From assembly GCA_012862575.1 (NCBI GenBank), contig BLSF01000003.1, positions 496,001 through 560,000 on the forward strand: DNA of 64,000 bases, in the 5' to 3' direction. Each line of letters begins with the position of its first letter. Positions within the stretch are counted from its first letter, which is position 1. Source of the DNA: Parietichytrium sp. I65-24A. Its lineage: Eukaryota > Sar > Bigyra > Thraustochytrida > Thraustochytriidae. A model generated the notes under the pieces. That model did no database searches. It saw only the letters and a program-made list of their open reading frames with translations, and was not told the origin of the DNA. A program made the position numbers and the translations under genes. Shown piece by piece: positions 61,257 to 64,000 of this stretch.

Positions 61257-62799
61257 ATGGAGTTGCTGGTGTCGGAAGGGTCGCCGGAGAGCTCCCTCTC
61301 GGACGATGATCTGCGCAAGCTGACGTTTCAGGCGCTGGAAAAGGTGGAGCAAGTACAAAGGCGGGAGAATGTGCTCATTTTGCCTCCGGACTACACGCGC
61401 GCTCACAGCAAGGCTGGCGTGCTGACCAAGTTTGTGTACGAGTTTTACGGAGACCGAGTGAAAGATATAATGCCTGCGCTTGGCACCCACAAACCCATGA
61501 CGAAGGAGCAGCTAGAGAAGATGTTCCCGGGAGTGCCGCTGGAGCTGTTCAGAGTGCATGATTGGCGAAAAGACGTGGTGACTGTGGGCGAAGTCCCCGA
61601 GGAGCTTGTGCTGCGAGCTAGTGATGGCAAAGTGCGAGAAAGCTGGCCGGCCCAGCTAAACAAGCTTGTTTGGGAGGGTGGCCACGATCTCATTATTTCG
61701 GTTGGGCAGGTGGTTCCGCATGAAGGTGAGTGACTTATTGATTGCGGGTTTGAAAGACAAAGACGAAGTTCGAGCAGCTTACTAAGCTTAGACTTGCTTT
61801 TTGTGGGTGTCTCTATAAATTGATCGGACAGTGATGGGAATGGCAAACCACTCCAAGAATCTCTTTGTTGGAGTTGGAGGCAGTCAAGCGATCCACTTTT
61901 CACACTTTATCGGCGCAGTGTACGGAATGGAGCGAATGATGGGGCGTGCGGACAACCCACTTCGGCAGGTGCTCGATTACGCTGCAGAAAAGTTCCTCAA
62001 ACCTAAGCTCCCTGTCCTGTACTTTCAGACGGTGGTTGGCAGGGGGGCTGGATCAGAAAGTGACTCGCTTATTACCAGAGGACTCTACGTTGGGGAGGGT
62101 AGAGAGTGCTTCGAGAAAGCTTCTGCTCTGTCTTTGCAAGTCAACTTCACGCTGCTCGATGAGCCTTTGAAGAAGGTTGTCGTGTATCTCGATCCAGAAG
62201 AGTTCAAATCTACATGGCTCGGAAACAAATCTATTTATCGAACGAGGATGGCAATCGCCGACGATGGCGATCTCATTGTTCTGGCTCCAGGAGTCGAAAC
62301 CTTTGGTGAGGATGGCGAGATTGATCAGGTCATTCGAAAACACGGATATCGCTCTACTCCCGAAGTGTTGGATCACCTCTCAAGGAGCCGAGATCTCATG
62401 CGGAACCTGAGTGCCGCTGCACATCTAATTCATGGAACCTCGGAAGGCAGGTTCCGAATCACATACTGTCCAGGACATCTGACGCGTGAGGAGATTGAAT
62501 CCGTTGGCTACCAATTCGGCGATCTTGAGGAAATGACGCAAAAGTATGACCCAAAGAAATTGAAAGACGGGGTCAATCAAGTCGATGGCGAGGAAATATT
62601 CTACGTGTCTAACCCTGCAATTGGCCTTTGGGCCTACAAAGGAAGATTTACGGATTCGGAGCAGCCTTCTGCTGGGAGCGCGGAAGGGGCTCCCATACCA
62701 ATATCGCTCAAGGAAGCTGACGAAAACCAAACCTCTGTCGATTCGGGGATCGGGGGAGGCCCATTCGAACCTCCAGAAAAGAGGCAAAGGAAAGATTGA
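61257..62799 (+). CDS. LarA-type (nickel-pincer nucleotide) 2-hydroxyacid racemase homologue, one intron
   Basis: Two exons, 61257-61725 and 61832-62799, give 478 residues, close to bacterial LarA length (about 420-430) with a short extra C-terminus. Motifs match the lactate racemase family. PPDYTRAHS supplies Asp45 and Arg48. GTHKPMT supplies His78. VVPHEVMGMANHSKN supplies His155 and Lys165. SHFIGAVYGMERMMGRADNP follows, with His181. Spacing of His155, Lys165 and His181 equals that of His174, Lys184 and His200 in Lactobacillus LarA, where they hold the nickel-pincer (NPN) cofactor. The family racemises lactate or other 2-hydroxyacids; the substrate here is unknown. There is no targeting peptide, so it is probably cytosolic. 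No cofactor-making larB/C/E gene is in the window. Prokaryotic origin by transfer is likely; the intron shows it is a settled nuclear gene. Confidence 0.88.
61726..61831 (+). other. Spliceosomal intron in the LarA-like gene (106 bp)
   Basis: Donor GAAG|GTGAGT and acceptor GGACAG|TGATGG, phase 1. Splicing joins HE to VMGMAN, which restores the conserved H-E-V-x-G cofactor motif across the junction. Confidence 0.93.
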
Positions 62800-62988
62800 A
62801 ACCTTGAAAACAAGCTGCGCCGTTTCTCTCTTCTGGAGGATAATCTTTAACACCAAATACTTCACCAAATTTGTTCATTACATACAACAACTCTCACCTA
62901 ACTCTGGAGCTCTCTGGAGCAAACGAAACCCCAAGGAAGCTGATCTCCATACGAGAAAGCACACAAACACACACGCCTCCATTATATT
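62800..62988. other. Convergent 3' region between the LarA-like and LIPT2-like genes
   Basis: Short tail-to-tail spacer with CA-rich stretches (CACACAAACACACACG near 62960). No further feature is seen. Confidence 0.6.
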
Positions 62989-63720
62989 TTAAACATCGTT
63001 GACGCGACACCGCTCAAAATCGAATACATTCATGAAATTTTGAACAATCCGCTCTTGAACCTTGACGCGAGAAAGAGACCTTGAGGTGACATCCCCGGGG
63101 GGAACTTTCAGCAGATCTGTTAGGCTTGTAACTCCGAGCCCTTCTTCACTAATACCGCAAGGTATGATCCGCTTGAATGCGCTTAGATCTGTCGTGACAT
63201 TGAGCGCAAAACCGTGCGAAGTAACCCACTTGCTCGCGTTGAGCCCTATCGCGCATACCTTTACGTTGTCCACCCACACGCCGGTGTATTTCTCCTTTCT
63301 CCCGCCGTTGTTGATACCGTAGGAAGCAAGGACCTGGATCACTACCTCTTCGACTTGGCGCATGTACCAGTGCAAATCTTTCTTGTGTCGCCGTAAATCT
63401 AGGACAGGGTACGCCACAATCTGACCAGGACCGTGGTAAGTGACTTCCCCGCCTCTCTCCGCTCGGTGCAATGCGAGTCCATCTTGATCCGGCCGAAAGA
63501 GTACATTTTCCAGCGTGGCATTTCGGCCGAGCGTATACACTGGGTCGTGCTCCAGCAATATGATGCAATCATTTGGCACCGCTCGTTCTTCTCTAAGCGC
63601 CACAATTTTATCCTCTTGTTTGGCTTTCAGAAGGTCTAGTCCGAACGAATAAGGCACTCGATTTCGTACGTGAAATACATCGAGTACCTTTCCTCCATTT
63701 GCTCGCAGACCTGAACGCAT
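62989..63720 (-). CDS. LIPT2: Octanoyl-[acyl-carrier-protein]:protein N-octanoyltransferase (LipB/LIPT2)
   Basis: The 243-residue protein starts at the ATG at 63720; eight codons upstream lead to a GTG, which I reject. It shows LipB family hallmarks. LLEHDPVYTLGRNA is followed by RGGEVTYHGPGQIVAYPVLDLR. The pair VKVCAIG (Lys154) and SHGFALNV is followed by IIPCGISEEGLGVTSL with Cys188. The Lys/Cys dyad forms the acyl-enzyme. LipB moves octanoyl from ACP to a lipoyl domain, the first step in making lipoate for pyruvate and 2-oxoglutarate dehydrogenases and the glycine cleavage H protein; in eukaryotes this occurs in mitochondria. The basic N-terminus (MRSGLRANGGK) could be a short targeting peptide, but there is little room for one, so a 5' exon is possible. 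Convergent with the LarA-like gene. Confidence 0.92.
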   Translation of the reverse strand: MRSGLRANGGKVLDVFHVRNRVPYSFGLDLLKAKQEDKIVALREERAVPNDCIILLEHDPVYTLGRNATLENVLFRPDQDGLALHRAERGGEVTYHGPGQIVAYPVLDLRRHKKDLHWYMRQVEEVVIQVLASYGINNGGRKEKYTGVWVDNVKVCAIGLNASKWVTSHGFALNVTTDLSAFKRIIPCGISEEGLGVTSLTDLLKVPPGDVTSRSLSRVKVQERIVQNFMNVFDFERCRVNDV

Positions 63721-64000
63721 CTTGATCTCGACCTGTCGCCTCACTGTCCCAAGCTGCGGTGAAGTCCGAACGCTGTCTCAAAGTCAGTCAGTCAGTCAGA
63801 CAGACAGACAAACAGACAGACACGCTGACTAACTCAAGCTCTTCTGTTTTTCTTGGCCAACGCAGAGCTCTGCAGCTCCGCGAAACCTGACGGGCCGTTT
63901 CCTAATCAAACATCCGTCGCCCCCACACTTGGCGCGTCCCCAATGTACACCTCCAAATATCGCCACAGCCTATGAACTAACAGTAAGCTTACCTACCCTC
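63721..64000. other. Right flank with (GTCA)n/(GACA)n microsatellite
   Basis: Upstream of LIPT2, the plus strand holds GTCA units turning into GACA units (about 63784-63825), then ordinary sequence to the window end. The same repeat type recurs near 45740-45770 and 10065-10080. Confidence 0.7.

Noticed and set aside
61831-62799. Separate second gene after the first LarA-like frame
   Set aside because: It is exon 2 of the same gene; splicing restores the conserved HEV-G motif.
1-64000. tRNA, rRNA, CRISPR arrays, transposases, reverse transcriptases, virus-like genes
   Set aside because: Scanned by eye for T-loop motifs, direct-repeat arrays and polymerase or integrase signatures; none was convincing. 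A covariance-model search could still reveal small RNAs.

Overview
This looks like a nuclear contig from a free-living, intron-poor, walled or scale-bearing unicellular eukaryote. The window encodes eukaryotic ribosomal proteins (uS9/RPS16, eL13/RPL13), COPII Sec24, FYVE, TBC and PH domain proteins, and a plasma-membrane H+-ATPase. Three spliceosomal introns are visible, each with GT(A/G)AGT donors and CAG acceptors. My best guess is a stramenopile of the thraustochytrid/labyrinthulomycete type. The reasons are the mostly single-exon genes, the Ser/Pro/Thr-rich surface protein, the P3A-type ATPase and the purine-rich promoters. This rests on general resemblance only; a red alga or another protist is not excluded.

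Layout. At 1-7.6 kb there is a FUT8-like glycosyltransferase, a coiled-coil protein, a FYVE protein with one intron, and a possible 65-residue helical protein. From 7.6 to 13.2 kb no gene is visible. At 13.2-24.3 kb three plus-strand genes follow: a 2176-residue secretory protein with repeated luminal modules and a PqiA/LetA-like membrane domain, a TBC1D20-like RabGAP, and a secreted cPLA2-like lipase. At 24.5-31 kb two minus-strand genes encode an IQ-motif protein and Sec24. At 32-39.7 kb lie a fibronectin-II/mucin/PH single-pass receptor-like protein, RPS16 (one intron) head-to-head with RPL13, and a CENP-L-like kinetochore protein. An H+-ATPase occupies 41.3-44.4 kb. A 9 kb stretch without convincing genes follows. 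From 53.4 kb onward there is a Zn2Cys6-PAS regulator, 3.5 kb of repeat-rich intergenic DNA, a tail-anchored TKL kinase, a LarA-type nickel-pincer racemase homologue (one intron), and a mitochondrial-type LipB octanoyltransferase.

How the genes fit together. They do not form an operon, but many serve the endomembrane and surface system: ER export (Sec24), Rab1/Rab18-type GTPase control (TBC1D20-like), PI3P reading (FYVE), Golgi glycosylation (FUT8-like), lipid hydrolysis or possible lipid movement (cPLA2-like, PqiA-fusion), surface sensing (FN2-PH) and proton motive force (H+-ATPase). The most notable candidates for something undescribed are the giant repeat-PqiA fusion, the eukaryotic LarA homologue, the FN2-mucin-PH protein and the CENP-L candidate. 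Several genes have upstream open extensions that lack an ATG; I chose the first in-frame ATG each time. The gene-poor regions share short dispersed motifs (GAATTCAGA; GTACTCAGTACC/TACCGGTA types) and (GA)n tracts lying on the sense strand upstream of genes. No transposase, reverse transcriptase, viral gene, tRNA, rRNA or CRISPR was recognised.
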